Assembly (NCBI GenBank): GCA_947446925.1
Contig: CANFHU010000022.1
Span: 1 to 46,157, forward strand
DNA from: Flavobacteriia bacterium
GTDB lineage: Bacteria; Bacteroidota; Bacteroidia; Flavobacteriales_D; Crocinitomicaceae
Direction of reading: 5' to 3'
DNA length: 46,157 nt
Shown here piece after piece: positions 24,390-33,888 of this stretch (position 1 is the stretch's first letter; each line of letters starts with the position of its first letter). The notes beneath the pieces were generated by a model. The model ran no database searches. It saw nothing but the letters and a program-made list of their open reading frames with translations, and was not told the DNA's origin. The translations under genes and the position numbers were made by a program.

Positions 24390-24425
24390 GTTTTGATAAC
24401 AATACTAACAATTCGTTATTTAAGA

Positions 24426-24481
24426 TTAAACATTTATTAATCTTTGGGTAACATTCTTACAAAATTTGCACTGTTACTTTG
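24426..24481 (+). promoter_or_regulatory. Promoter of the secreted repeat protein: three 11-bp repeats plus -7 TTACTTTG
   Basis: TTAAACATTTA (24426-24436), TTAATCTTTGG (24437-24447), GTAACATTCTT (24448-24458), 15 nt, then TTACTTTG (24474-24481), 25 nt before the ATG at 24507. Same layout as at 21395-21450. Confidence 0.6.
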
Positions 24482-24506
24482 CATCATAAAAATTAAACGA
24501 AAAATT

Positions 24507-26138
24507 ATGAAGAAAATTTACTTAAGCGCTTTTGCCTTGTTATTAGGATCTGCATTAAATGCACAAGATGCATTTTGGACTGAAACTAAATACCGAGGTG
24601 CATTTGACATTACTGACAACACTGCAAAAACCGATTGGACAAGTGGTTGGTCTAATTTCGACCCAGAGAATGAAGTTTATGGAGCAACTACGAAAACCGT
24701 AGATGCTGATATAACTTCTAATACAACTTGGAGTGGAATTATCTTGTTAAAAAATAAAGTGTATGTTAAAAACGGAGCTACATTAACGATTGAACCAGGA
24801 ACTATTATTCGTGGCGATAAGACTACTCAAGGTTCTTTAATTATTACAAGAGGTTCTAAGATTATGGCAGATGGGACTATCAATAACCCGATTGTATTTA
24901 CGTCTAATGAAAATGTTGGTGCTAGAACAGAAGGCGATTGGGGAGGATTAGTATTATTAGGAAATGCTCGTAATAACCAACCTGGAGGTGTAGCAAACAT
25001 CGAAGGAATCAACCCAATCGAAGAAACAAAGTTTGGAGGTAATGACGATGCTGACAATTCAGGTATTTTACGTTATGTTCGTGTAGAGTTTGCTGGTATT
25101 GCCTTACAACCAGGTAAAGAAATTAATGGTGTTACTTTTGGTTCTGTAGGTGCTAAAACGATTGTTGACAATGTTCAAGTATCTTTTTCAGGCGATGATT
25201 CATTTGAGTGGTTTGGTGGTGCAGTTGATTGTAAACACTTAATCGCATACAGAGGTATTGATGATGATTTTGATACTGATTTTGGTTTCAGAGGTCGTGT
25301 TCAATTTGGTTTGATAATCAGAGACCCTGAGATGTCTGATGCTGCTGGGGCTTCCAATGGTTTTGAATCAGATAACGATGCTGCAGGATCTAATGCTAAA
25401 CCTTTAACTGCTGGTGTTTTCTCAAATATCACAATGGTAGGAGCAAAAGGAAATGGAACAGTTGTATTACCAAATGGTGAAAAATTCGAAAAAGCATTTT
25501 GTATTCGTAGAAATTCTAGCATCTCAGTATTCAATACTGTTTCAACTGGCTGGGAAAAAGGACTATCTATCGAAGGTGTTGCTGTTGAAGATAACGTAAC
25601 AGGAGATTCTTTAGGTTTTGTAAACAATTCATTCGTAAACTACACAACAAACACTAAAGTGGTTACTGCAACACAAGGATTTTACCAACCATGGTTTGGA
25701 CCAAAAAACAATGATACAACTGCATTAATAGCTGATGTAAAATGGGCAGATTTGTTCAAAGGATTAGGAACAAAAGTTGACGCACGTTTAACAGCTGGAT
25801 CAGTTATTGCAACAACTGCTGATTTTACACATAATAAATTCAAAGAGAAAAGCGCTTCTATTGCTGAAGTAACAGTTTTAGTTTCTGAAGCTAACATTTT
25901 CCCTAATCCAATGAATGTTAATGGAGTTATTTCATTTAATTTACCTACTTCATCTGAATTAACAATTAATTTATTTGATGTTACAGGAAAAAAGATTTCT
26001 ACGCTTGCTAATGGAACTTTTGATGCTGGTAAAAACAATGTAGCTATCAATGCTTCAAGTTTAGAAAATGGATTTTACTTAGTAGCAATTTCAAATGGAA
26101 CTTCTACACAAACTGTTCGCTTGGCAGTAGAAAAATAA
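24507..26138 (+). CDS. Secreted repeat (beta-helix-like) protein with T9SS type A sorting domain
   Basis: A 543-residue secreted protein. Signal peptide 1-20 (SALNAQ), then a body with parallel beta-helix-like repeats: LTIEPGTIIRG, EGDWGGLVLLGNARNN, DNSGILRYVRVEFAG, FSGDDSFEWFGGAVDCKHLI and DDDFDTDFGFRGRVQF. The C-terminal about 80 residues (FPNPMNVN...ISTLANGTFDAGKNNVAINA...GFYLVAISNGT) are a T9SS type A sorting domain, so it is exported and anchored or released at the surface. It is a clear paralog of 40087-41796. I chose ATG 24507, as the upstream frame would bury the signal peptide and overlap the promoter. Function unknown; it probably works with the adjacent receptor. Confidence 0.85.
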   Translation: MKKIYLSAFALLLGSALNAQDAFWTETKYRGAFDITDNTAKTDWTSGWSNFDPENEVYGATTKTVDADITSNTTWSGIILLKNKVYVKNGATLTIEPGTIIRGDKTTQGSLIITRGSKIMADGTINNPIVFTSNENVGARTEGDWGGLVLLGNARNNQPGGVANIEGINPIEETKFGGNDDADNSGILRYVRVEFAGIALQPGKEINGVTFGSVGAKTIVDNVQVSFSGDDSFEWFGGAVDCKHLIAYRGIDDDFDTDFGFRGRVQFGLIIRDPEMSDAAGASNGFESDNDAAGSNAKPLTAGVFSNITMVGAKGNGTVVLPNGEKFEKAFCIRRNSSISVFNTVSTGWEKGLSIEGVAVEDNVTGDSLGFVNNSFVNYTTNTKVVTATQGFYQPWFGPKNNDTTALIADVKWADLFKGLGTKVDARLTAGSVIATTADFTHNKFKEKSASIAEVTVLVSEANIFPNPMNVNGVISFNLPTSSELTINLFDVTGKKISTLANGTFDAGKNNVAINASSLENGFYLVAISNGTSTQTVRLAVEK

Positions 26139-26187
26139 TAAACTACATTCAAAATTAGTCATAGGCTAATTTTAAATTAATACCTAG

Positions 26188-26223
26188 AAATGGCTGTTCA
26201 GAAATGAGCAGCCATTTTTTTTT
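26188..26223 (+). terminator. Terminator after the secreted repeat protein gene
   Basis: A 12-bp stem (26188-26199 with 26206-26217, one G-T pair), AGAAAT loop, followed by a T run to 26223. Confidence 0.9.
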
Positions 26224-26309
26224 GCACCTACTTTACTTAACATTCAATTAATAAACCAAGGCGTAAAACAGCGTAAGTTTAATCTAATATTACGAATACG
26301 ATTTTGGAA

Positions 26310-26365
26310 TTAATAAAGCGTTAATTGTGAATTTATCTCTTTGCTGTTTTTATGAAAGATATTTG
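26310..26365 (+). promoter_or_regulatory. Possible weak copy of the 11-bp repeat promoter, before the surface operon
   Basis: TTAATAAAGCG (26310-26320), TTAATTGTGAA (26321-26331), TTTATCTCTTT (26332-26342), 15 nt, then GATATTTG (26358-26365). The spacing equals the three stronger sites, but the third repeat is poor and the region is AT-rich. Confidence 0.3.
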
Positions 26366-26414
26366 CTCTACTAAATAGTTTCATTCAAACAAAAACACAA
26401 CCAGTTAATTAACA

Positions 26415-27227
26415 ATGACTAAGCCCTTATTATTTAGCCTACTAAGTATGCTATTTTCGACATTATCTTCCTACGCACAGCAAGGATTGGAAAAAATAAT
26501 GGTTGAAAAATATTATATCACCAATAGTTACGATACTACTGCCAATGAGTATGCTGGTAAACTGCCTCTAGGGTCCGTGACTTACCGAATCTATGCAGAT
26601 CTTTTACCTGGTTATAAATTTTTAGCGGCTTACGGAAGTCCTGAGCATACCTTGAAAATCGCAACAACTACTACCTTTTTTAATAATATAGATCACGGTG
26701 CTACCATTCCCAATGTAATTCCTTACCGAACACTTCGAAAAAACACCGTAATGCTTGACTCTTGGTTATCGGTTGGGGCAGCTGGAGAAGATTGTTATGG
26801 TATTTTAAAAACCGATGATGACACCTTAGAAACCATCCAACACGAAAAAAAGTTTTTGGCAAACACTAAAAAATCCATGGGTATACCATTAACACAAAAG
26901 GATGGGATTGTTCGTCACGACAACGTACCTCGACCATTTTTCTTTCACATCGATAGTGCAGCCAAAATTTTTGATGGAAATCATCCAGGTGGTTTATTTG
27001 AAGTTAAAAATGGTGCATGGGCATGTTTAGGAGGTTCTAAAGGAGCAGATTCATTAACCAATAATCGTGTGTTAATTGCACAAATAACGACAGATGGAGA
27101 ACTTTCGTTTGAATTAAACATACAAGTTGCAACGCCTATAAAAGGAGTAAGTCAACGCTTTGTAGCAAAAGATCCGATTGAGGATGAAATATGTATTCCA
27201 AGTTTAATATACACAAGTGGGAAATAA
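26415..27227 (+). CDS. Secreted EKYY-family protein A (domain alone)
   Basis: A 270-residue protein with signal peptide 1-21 (SSYAQ) followed only by the approximately 240-residue domain shared by five proteins here. It has GLEKIMVEKYYITNSYDTTA, LPLGSVTYRIYADLLPGYKF, TTTFFNNIDHGATI, NTVMLDSWLSVGAAGED, NRVLIAQITTDGELSFELNI and VSQRFVAKDP in the same order as its paralogs. It is the most diverged full copy and lacks Ig repeats and a T9SS sorting domain, so it may stay periplasmic or be carried by a partner. I know no named family for the domain. First gene of a seven-gene operon ending at 37163. Confidence 0.75.
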   Translation: MTKPLLFSLLSMLFSTLSSYAQQGLEKIMVEKYYITNSYDTTANEYAGKLPLGSVTYRIYADLLPGYKFLAAYGSPEHTLKIATTTTFFNNIDHGATIPNVIPYRTLRKNTVMLDSWLSVGAAGEDCYGILKTDDDTLETIQHEKKFLANTKKSMGIPLTQKDGIVRHDNVPRPFFFHIDSAAKIFDGNHPGGLFEVKNGAWACLGGSKGADSLTNNRVLIAQITTDGELSFELNIQVATPIKGVSQRFVAKDPIEDEICIPSLIYTSGK

Positions 27228-27279
27228 CCCTTCAATCGTTTTAAGGGAAAATTATAGAATAAGAATTAAAAAAAAACAC

Positions 27280-29442
27280 ATGAATAAATTAGTACTAGCG
27301 CTAGGATTTGTAACCTTTCAATTTTTGGGATTTGCTCAAAATGGTTTAGAAAAAATTATTGTAGAAAAATACTACATAGCAACAGCAGCAGATTCCCTTG
27401 GATCTGTAGGAACATTACCAGTAGGATCCACAACCTACCGTGTGTATGCAGACATGTTGCCAGGATACCGTTTTCAAGCCTTATATGGTAATGCAGATCA
27501 TGCACTAAAAATAAACACATCTTCTTCTTTTTTCAACAATGAAGATAGAGGAGCTACTACAGCAAACGCTATAGCATTTGCTAAATTAAAAACAAATACG
27601 GTTGCTCTTGACTCCTGGTTTTCAGTTGGTGCTTCTGCAACTGGACAATTTGGTGTGTTAAAATCAGAAGATAATGGTGCTGCAAATTTATTAACCTTAA
27701 GTACCTTATTAAAAAATAATGCAGCAGCAATGGGAATTCCACTTACTACACAAGATGGTAATCAAGCAGGGTCTCCTGAGGCGGTTACTTTTGTTGGTAT
27801 TGACCCAAGTGGAGGTATCTTTGATGCTACCAGTTTACAAGGCAATTCCTTCCAAACAAATGACGGTGCTATTTCTGCATTGAATGGAGCAACTGGTCCT
27901 ACAGTTGAAAACCGTGTTTTAATTGGACAGTTTACTACCAATGGTGTTTTCACTTTTGAATTAAACATTCAAATCGGAACACCAACGCCTGGTGTTTCTG
28001 AAAAATATGTCGCTTCCAATCCAGTGAATGGAGAGTTTTCTATCCCTTCCTTAATACTTTCTGGGAATAATCCTCCTGTTGTAGAAGTTACATCTCCAAG
28101 CAATAATGCAAAATTAAAAACAGGAGTTGCAACTACCATCACTGCAAATGCTACCGATTCAGATGGTACAATTACGAATGTAGAATTTTTTGAAGATGGA
28201 AAATCCATCGGAGTAGATAACACAGCACCTTATTCTATTGCGTATACACCAACAGATGGAAATCATACCATCACTGCTTTAGCAACTGATAATAAAAGTG
28301 CACAGACAACCTCATCAGGTGTAAACATTCTTGCTAGTAACAATATCCCTCCTGTCATCACTATTACTGCTCCAAAAATTGCACATTTGGAAACCGTTAC
28401 AATTAACGCTACTGCTTCGGATGCCGATGGTACTGTAAAAGAAGTTGCATTCTATATAGATAGTGTATTAGTTGGCACAGATGTTACCGCTCCTTTTAGT
28501 TATGCTTGGACATCCGTACTTGGAAAACACAGTGTATTTGCAATCGCAACAGATGATAAAGGCGAAAAAACAAAATCTAACAAAGAAATAATAGAAGTTG
28601 TAACGAATGTATTACCAGAAGTAGCAATTATATCTCCTACGAATAACGATAATACTATCACTACAGGTACAAACCTATTAATTCTTGCAAATGCTTCGGA
28701 TGCAGATGGTAAAGTGAACAAAGTAGAGTTTTTCGTTGATGGAAAATCCGTAGGTATTGATACAGAAACTCCTTATTCTGTTAATTATGTTGCAGTATCT
28801 GGCAAACATTATATTACTGCAGTTGCTACCGATGACCAATTAGCTACTACTACATCTACAACCATAAATATTGAAGTAAAAGACAATCAGTTACCATTAG
28901 TAAGTATCACTAATTACTTTGAAACAGTTTACAAACTAGATGTAGTAAAAATCACAGCAAATGCGTATGATTTAGATGGTACCATTTCAGAAGTAGAATT
29001 TTTCATAGATTCTGTCTCAGTTGGTATAGATCAAATTGCTCCGTATAGCACAGAATGGATTGCTACACCAGGTATTCACCACATCAAAGCTGTTGCAAAA
29101 GACAATAATGGCGCAAAAACAGCTTCTTCGATTAAAACAATCGACGTAAAAAGTTTTACTGCAGGTATAGAAGATCAAGAAATAGCTGGTGTTAAAGTGC
29201 AAGTATATCCAAACCCAACATCTTCCCACGTCACTTTTAATGTAACCACTTCAAATAATGAAGCATTTACATCCTTCCAAGTGATAGATAATATTGGAAG
29301 AATAGTTCTTGAAAAAGAGATGAAAAACACACAAAAAACAGTAATAGAAACCATCGATGTACAACAGGTAGAGAAAGGTGTATATCATTTCCATTTTACC
29401 ATTAATGGTAAACAAATGGTTGAAAAATTTATTGTTGAATAA
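27280..29442 (+). CDS. Secreted EKYY-family protein B with four Ig-like repeats and T9SS domain
   Basis: A 720-residue protein. Signal peptide 1-20 (LGFAQ), EKYY domain about 21-262 (GLEKIIVEKYYIATAADSLG, VGSTTYRVYADMLPGYRFQA), four Ig-like (Big_7-type) repeats about 263-630, each with DxDGTxxxVEFFxDxxxxGxD...PY and TAxATD motifs, and a T9SS type A sorting domain from about 640 (VYPNPTSSHVTFNV). I chose the ATG at 27280 because the upstream frame is leader. The Ig repeats probably hold the EKYY domain away from the surface. It lies 17 nt before the TonB-dependent receptor, so the two are co-expressed. Confidence 0.85.
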   Translation: MNKLVLALGFVTFQFLGFAQNGLEKIIVEKYYIATAADSLGSVGTLPVGSTTYRVYADMLPGYRFQALYGNADHALKINTSSSFFNNEDRGATTANAIAFAKLKTNTVALDSWFSVGASATGQFGVLKSEDNGAANLLTLSTLLKNNAAAMGIPLTTQDGNQAGSPEAVTFVGIDPSGGIFDATSLQGNSFQTNDGAISALNGATGPTVENRVLIGQFTTNGVFTFELNIQIGTPTPGVSEKYVASNPVNGEFSIPSLILSGNNPPVVEVTSPSNNAKLKTGVATTITANATDSDGTITNVEFFEDGKSIGVDNTAPYSIAYTPTDGNHTITALATDNKSAQTTSSGVNILASNNIPPVITITAPKIAHLETVTINATASDADGTVKEVAFYIDSVLVGTDVTAPFSYAWTSVLGKHSVFAIATDDKGEKTKSNKEIIEVVTNVLPEVAIISPTNNDNTITTGTNLLILANASDADGKVNKVEFFVDGKSVGIDTETPYSVNYVAVSGKHYITAVATDDQLATTTSTTINIEVKDNQLPLVSITNYFETVYKLDVVKITANAYDLDGTISEVEFFIDSVSVGIDQIAPYSTEWIATPGIHHIKAVAKDNNGAKTASSIKTIDVKSFTAGIEDQEIAGVKVQVYPNPTSSHVTFNVTTSNNEAFTSFQVIDNIGRIVLEKEMKNTQKTVIETIDVQQVEKGVYHFHFTINGKQMVEKFIVE

Positions 29443-29459
29443 TCCATTTTAACTACCCT

Positions 29460-32400
29460 ATGAAAAATCTAACACAAACGTTACTCTTATTCCTTTTATT
29501 GATATCCACTATCGGATTTTCACAAGGTACAGTTAGGGGTAAAATTACCGATGAAAAAGGAAACGCTTTGTACAACGCAAAAGTGTATTTTAAAAGCGAC
29601 CGTACAAAAATTGGACTATCTGATTTTGATGGTAATTTCACCATAGAAAGTAAATTACCAAGCGATGTAATGGTAATCAATATGGCGAATTTTCAACTCT
29701 TAGAAGATACCATCAAATTTGGCAAAACTACATTATACTTACAAGATTATTCCTTAGAACCAAAAGTTACAACTATTGGAACGGCTATTGTCAAAAAGAA
29801 AAAGCCAAAAGCGAATGATTTGTACATGGAGAACATCAAAAAAAATTCTGCTACAACCATCGACTATGTATCGGCAGAAACCATGAAAAAAACAGGAGAT
29901 CCAAACGTTACGGCAGCAGTTTCTCGTGTATCCGGTGTATCTACGAATGGTGGTCTAATTACAGTGCGTGGTATTGGAGATAGATATGTGAAAACTACCT
30001 TAAATGGTTCACGAATTCCAACGTTAGATCCTTTAACTAACAATATCAAATTAGATATATTTCCTGCAAGTTTGGTAGATAATATTATTATCACAAAAAC
30101 TGCTAGTCCAGATCTTCCTGGAGATTTTTCAGGAGCCTATTTGTCGGTAGAAACAAAAGATTACCCGGAAAAATTAGATGTAAACGTAGAAACACAATTT
30201 GGGTACAATGAACAAACAACCTTTAAGGATGTGGTTTCTTCCCAACGTAGTAAAACGGATTGGTTAGGTTTTGATAATAGTCTTAGAAGTAATAAAAATG
30301 AAACAATAAAAAATCCCAATTTATCCCCAACAACTTACCAAGAAATGAATGCTTTAGGACTTGGTAATTACTACAAATCACTTGGAGTAAGCGATTGGAA
30401 AGATGGTTCGCCAGAAGGAGATACGTATTTCAAAATGGGATTAATAGAATTAGGATTATTATCCAAAAGTTCTGTCAATGATCCAAATGCAATTAAAACA
30501 GCAACGAATGCTTACAATGCAGCGTATAAAACAATTGCATTTGATAAAATAAATCCAAACGGTACAGACTACAATAATGGATTTTCACACAATTGGAATT
30601 CCATCAACCGTAAAGCTCCAATGAATTTTAGCCAAAGTTTCAGTATTGGAAATCAGGTGAAATTATTTGGAAAACCACTTGGTTATATTGTAGGGTTTAG
30701 ATATGGTACCAATGTACGTTTTGATCCAAATGGCGTTTCACAACGTTTATCTGGTGACACTTCGCAACTTGGATTTGACGCTAAGGATAATGCAATTATT
30801 AGTAGAGAAACAAATGGCTGGAGTACCCTACTAAATCTTGCATATAAGTTTAATGACAAAAACAGTATCTCTGTAATGTTCATGCCAAATATCTCAGGAA
30901 CAAACGATGTTGCGAATTTCGTTGCAAAAAGAGACAACAGTCCAGATCAAGAAGCTAGAACGCTTGTAAATCAATTTTACGAACAGCGTCAACAATTTAT
31001 CTATCAGTTAAAAACAGAACATTATTTACCGAAATCTAAAACGAAAATCGACTTCAATACTTCCTATACAAAAGGGAACAGTATTGCGCCAGATTTTAAA
31101 GTGTTACAATATGGGTACATGGTAAATAATATTTTGGATAGTACTTTTAACTATATGTTCTCACCAACAGCGGGAGATGGTATTAGACGTTATTACCGTT
31201 ACTTAAACGAGAACATTATCGATTCTAGGGTTTCTGCAGAAATTCCATTTAAAAGTTCTAGTACAGATTTAGCACGAAAAATCAAATTTGGGGGTGCATT
31301 TCAACGTAATGATCGAACTTCGAATTTAGAAGAATACTACTTAAACAATGGAAATAAAATCGGAGGAGACAATTTATCCTCTAGCGATCTAGACGGTTTT
31401 TTAAATGCAGACAAATTCACGTTGACAAATCGCACGATAGATTATTATTATACATCTAGAGATTTTGCAAGAAACCACACATTTGGTTTTAGTACTGTTA
31501 AAGCAGGGTTTGTAGCGCTCGATTACACATTGAAATCTGGATTACGTTTAGCTGGAGGTTTACGTGTAGAACAATCGCAAATATTCTCGGATGTGAATGA
31601 ATATTATGCGAAAGGATATGCAAAGAATGATATACGTCGTGAAAACCTAGGAGGTTTCTCGGTTGTAAATGCAGCAGATTTAAAAGAAACGAATTTTTTA
31701 CCAAGTGCAAATATCGTTTACAAAATCAAACAAATTGAAAAAGCACAAGTTAACCTGCGTTTAAATTTTAGTCAAACTGTAGCACGTCCAAGTATTCGTG
31801 AATTAAACGATGCGGCAGTGTATGATAATGAGTTCCGAACTTTGATTTATGGAAATTCAGACTTAAAAAATGTACATATCAAAAACTACGATTTTAGAGG
31901 GGAATCGTACTTCAAAAATGGCGATAACATTTCTGTAAGTTTATTTTACAAAGACTTCCGTAACCACATTGAAATGGGATTTGGATCTGCTGGTATTACT
32001 TGGCAAAACATCGATCAATCGACTGTGAAAGGGTTTGAATTTGAAGGAAAGAAAGGACTTGGAAAACAATTTGAATTACGTGCAAACATTACATTAGTTC
32101 AATCTAATTCCGCATTCGTCCGCAAAGACATGACTATCGTAGATGGGGTTAAACATTTTACAGTAATTGATACCATCAATCGTCCTATGTTTGGTCAAGC
32201 ACCATATATAATTAATGCAATCTCTACCTTCAAATCGGATAGTTTAGGTATTACTGCATCTTTAAGTTATAATGTGCAAGGTCCAAGACTAGTAATTACA
32301 GGAGTAGTTAAAGGATTCCCAGATGTATATGAAATGCCACGAAATACGATTGATTTTAAAATCACCAAAAAATTGGGGAAACACTTTAATACAAGTTTGA

Positions 32401-32522
32401 TGGTGAGAGACATATTAAATGCAAAAGTACGAAGAGCGTACCGCATGAATAATGGCTATATCGACTATGACAACTTTAGATATGGAACCAATTTCATACT
32501 TTCTATTGCTTACAAATTATAA
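29460..32522 (+). CDS. TonB-dependent receptor of the EKYY operon
   Basis: A 1020-residue outer-membrane receptor. Signal peptide 1-22 (TIGFSQ), CarboxypepD_reg-like domain about 23-105 (GTVRGKITDEKGNALYNAKV), a Lys-rich linker (IVKKKKPKAND), plug domain with VSRVSGVSTNGGLITVRGIG and SPDLPGDFSGAYLSVETKDY, and a barrel ending FILSIAYKL. It is related to the receptor at 21470 in plug and barrel motifs. Substrate unknown. It sits between EKYY proteins B and C (17 and 18 nt gaps), in the position a SusD-like lipoprotein would hold in polysaccharide loci, but no SusD is present. This suggests EKYY proteins as its partners. Confidence 0.92.
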   Translation: MKNLTQTLLLFLLLISTIGFSQGTVRGKITDEKGNALYNAKVYFKSDRTKIGLSDFDGNFTIESKLPSDVMVINMANFQLLEDTIKFGKTTLYLQDYSLEPKVTTIGTAIVKKKKPKANDLYMENIKKNSATTIDYVSAETMKKTGDPNVTAAVSRVSGVSTNGGLITVRGIGDRYVKTTLNGSRIPTLDPLTNNIKLDIFPASLVDNIIITKTASPDLPGDFSGAYLSVETKDYPEKLDVNVETQFGYNEQTTFKDVVSSQRSKTDWLGFDNSLRSNKNETIKNPNLSPTTYQEMNALGLGNYYKSLGVSDWKDGSPEGDTYFKMGLIELGLLSKSSVNDPNAIKTATNAYNAAYKTIAFDKINPNGTDYNNGFSHNWNSINRKAPMNFSQSFSIGNQVKLFGKPLGYIVGFRYGTNVRFDPNGVSQRLSGDTSQLGFDAKDNAIISRETNGWSTLLNLAYKFNDKNSISVMFMPNISGTNDVANFVAKRDNSPDQEARTLVNQFYEQRQQFIYQLKTEHYLPKSKTKIDFNTSYTKGNSIAPDFKVLQYGYMVNNILDSTFNYMFSPTAGDGIRRYYRYLNENIIDSRVSAEIPFKSSSTDLARKIKFGGAFQRNDRTSNLEEYYLNNGNKIGGDNLSSSDLDGFLNADKFTLTNRTIDYYYTSRDFARNHTFGFSTVKAGFVALDYTLKSGLRLAGGLRVEQSQIFSDVNEYYAKGYAKNDIRRENLGGFSVVNAADLKETNFLPSANIVYKIKQIEKAQVNLRLNFSQTVARPSIRELNDAAVYDNEFRTLIYGNSDLKNVHIKNYDFRGESYFKNGDNISVSLFYKDFRNHIEMGFGSAGITWQNIDQSTVKGFEFEGKKGLGKQFELRANITLVQSNSAFVRKDMTIVDGVKHFTVIDTINRPMFGQAPYIINAISTFKSDSLGITASLSYNVQGPRLVITGVVKGFPDVYEMPRNTIDFKITKKLGKHFNTSLMVRDILNAKVRRAYRMNNGYIDYDNFRYGTNFILSIAYKL

Positions 32523-32540
32523 TTTTTAAAAATTAACATC

Positions 32541-33881
32541 ATGAAATTAAAACAGTTAATTTTATTTATTGGATTTATATTTACTTCCATCTGGATGCAC
32601 GCACAGATAGAAAATGTGCTAGTAGAAAAATACTATATCTCCGATGATTTTGACGGATTGGATACAAATGGTGGACATTTACTTCCCGGTTCTGTTACTT
32701 ATCGTATCTATATTGATTTAGCCCAAGGAAGTAAATTATTACGTATTTATGGGGATAAAAATCATCCGTTTATTCTAAAAAGTACCGAAACAATTTTTAA
32801 CCACAAAAATGATGGACAAAGTTTTGGGAAAGATTTCTCTAAATCTCGTTTTAACAACAACACAGTAGCGCTTGACAGCTGGTTAACCATCGGTCAGATA
32901 AGTAAATCCATCAATAATCAAACCTATTATGGAATTCCAAAAGACCAAGATACAGACGGTTCATTTGTTGGGGGAATAAACAATGATGGAGGAAGTAGTT
33001 CCATACCATTTGGATTGTTAAATAATACAGATCCAAACGTTGGTTCTCCCCTATTCCTTAAAGATGGTATCCAATTAACAAATAACACTCTAACTAATTG
33101 GGGGGATTATGGAATCATTAGCAATGCGAACGATTCAACTGTATTTGGTTCACTTGTTGCAGGTAAGGCATTTGAAAGTTCTAACTTTTATTTAAGAAAT
33201 GCTGGAACTACTGGACCGGATAGTGTAAAAAATCAAATACTGATTGCACAGATCACCACTGCTGGAGAACTTTCTTTTGCAATTAATGTAGAAGTATTAG
33301 AAATGATCAATGGCGTACCGACAAAAGTACAATATGTATCCAATGACTCTATTTTAATTCAAAATAGCGTTTGGAATGAAAAGTTCAGTAAGTTTTTGAA
33401 ATATCCATTCGCTTGTGGATGTATAGATAAAAATTACATTGAGTTCAATCCAAAAGCGGTATGTAGTGAGGTTACTGCTTGTAAAACAAAAATTGTTATT
33501 GGATGTACCGATCCTAAAGCATGTAATTATGACCCAACTGCGAATGTGATGGTACACAACCTTTGTTGTTACCCTGGATCTTGCAACAATAGAGATATTG
33601 CGGAAGTTTGTCCTTCCTTATTAGAAGAATCATTAACCTTTGAGATTCATCCAAACCCTAGCCACAATTATCTTTATATCAATGCAAAAACTGGTAAAAC
33701 AGAATTAATGCACTATACTATCTACGATGTTTTTGGGAATAATGTACTTACAAAAACGCTAGGAAATAAATCCGTTCTAATTGATGAAGAAGTAAATATC
33801 GAAAATTTACCAAACGGAATTTATCATTTACGCTTAAGCGTTGGAAATTCAGTTGAAAGTAAAACATTCATAAAAAATTAA
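32541..33881 (+). CDS. Secreted EKYY-family protein C with Cys-rich motif and T9SS domain
   Basis: A 446-residue protein. Signal peptide 1-21 (WMHAQ), EKYY domain about 23-270 (IENVLVEKYYISDDFDGLDT, LLPGSVTYRIYIDLAQGSKL, NNTVALDSWLTIGQI, NQILIAQITTAGELSFAINV), a Cys-rich segment about 290-355 containing GCTDPKACNYDPTANVMVHN and CCYPGSC, then a T9SS type A sorting domain from about 368 (IHPNPSHNYLYI). The CTDPxAxNYDPxA motif is a short extracellular repeat seen in marine and aquatic Bacteroidota, probably held by disulfides. It carries a longer insertion (about 115-165) than its paralogs. Confidence 0.82.
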   Translation: MKLKQLILFIGFIFTSIWMHAQIENVLVEKYYISDDFDGLDTNGGHLLPGSVTYRIYIDLAQGSKLLRIYGDKNHPFILKSTETIFNHKNDGQSFGKDFSKSRFNNNTVALDSWLTIGQISKSINNQTYYGIPKDQDTDGSFVGGINNDGGSSSIPFGLLNNTDPNVGSPLFLKDGIQLTNNTLTNWGDYGIISNANDSTVFGSLVAGKAFESSNFYLRNAGTTGPDSVKNQILIAQITTAGELSFAINVEVLEMINGVPTKVQYVSNDSILIQNSVWNEKFSKFLKYPFACGCIDKNYIEFNPKAVCSEVTACKTKIVIGCTDPKACNYDPTANVMVHNLCCYPGSCNNRDIAEVCPSLLEESLTFEIHPNPSHNYLYINAKTGKTELMHYTIYDVFGNNVLTKTLGNKSVLIDEEVNIENLPNGIYHLRLSVGNSVESKTFIKN

Positions 33882-33888
33882 GAATCTG

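Noticed and set aside
27762-28721. Reverse-strand frames within the Ig-repeat genes (also in 38036-39137 and 42745-45284)
   Set aside because: They are open only because of the repeat composition of the forward gene; no start context, no family resemblance.
29460-32522. SusC/SusD-type polysaccharide locus
   Set aside because: Receptor present, but no SusD-like lipoprotein or carbohydrate enzyme in the neighbourhood.
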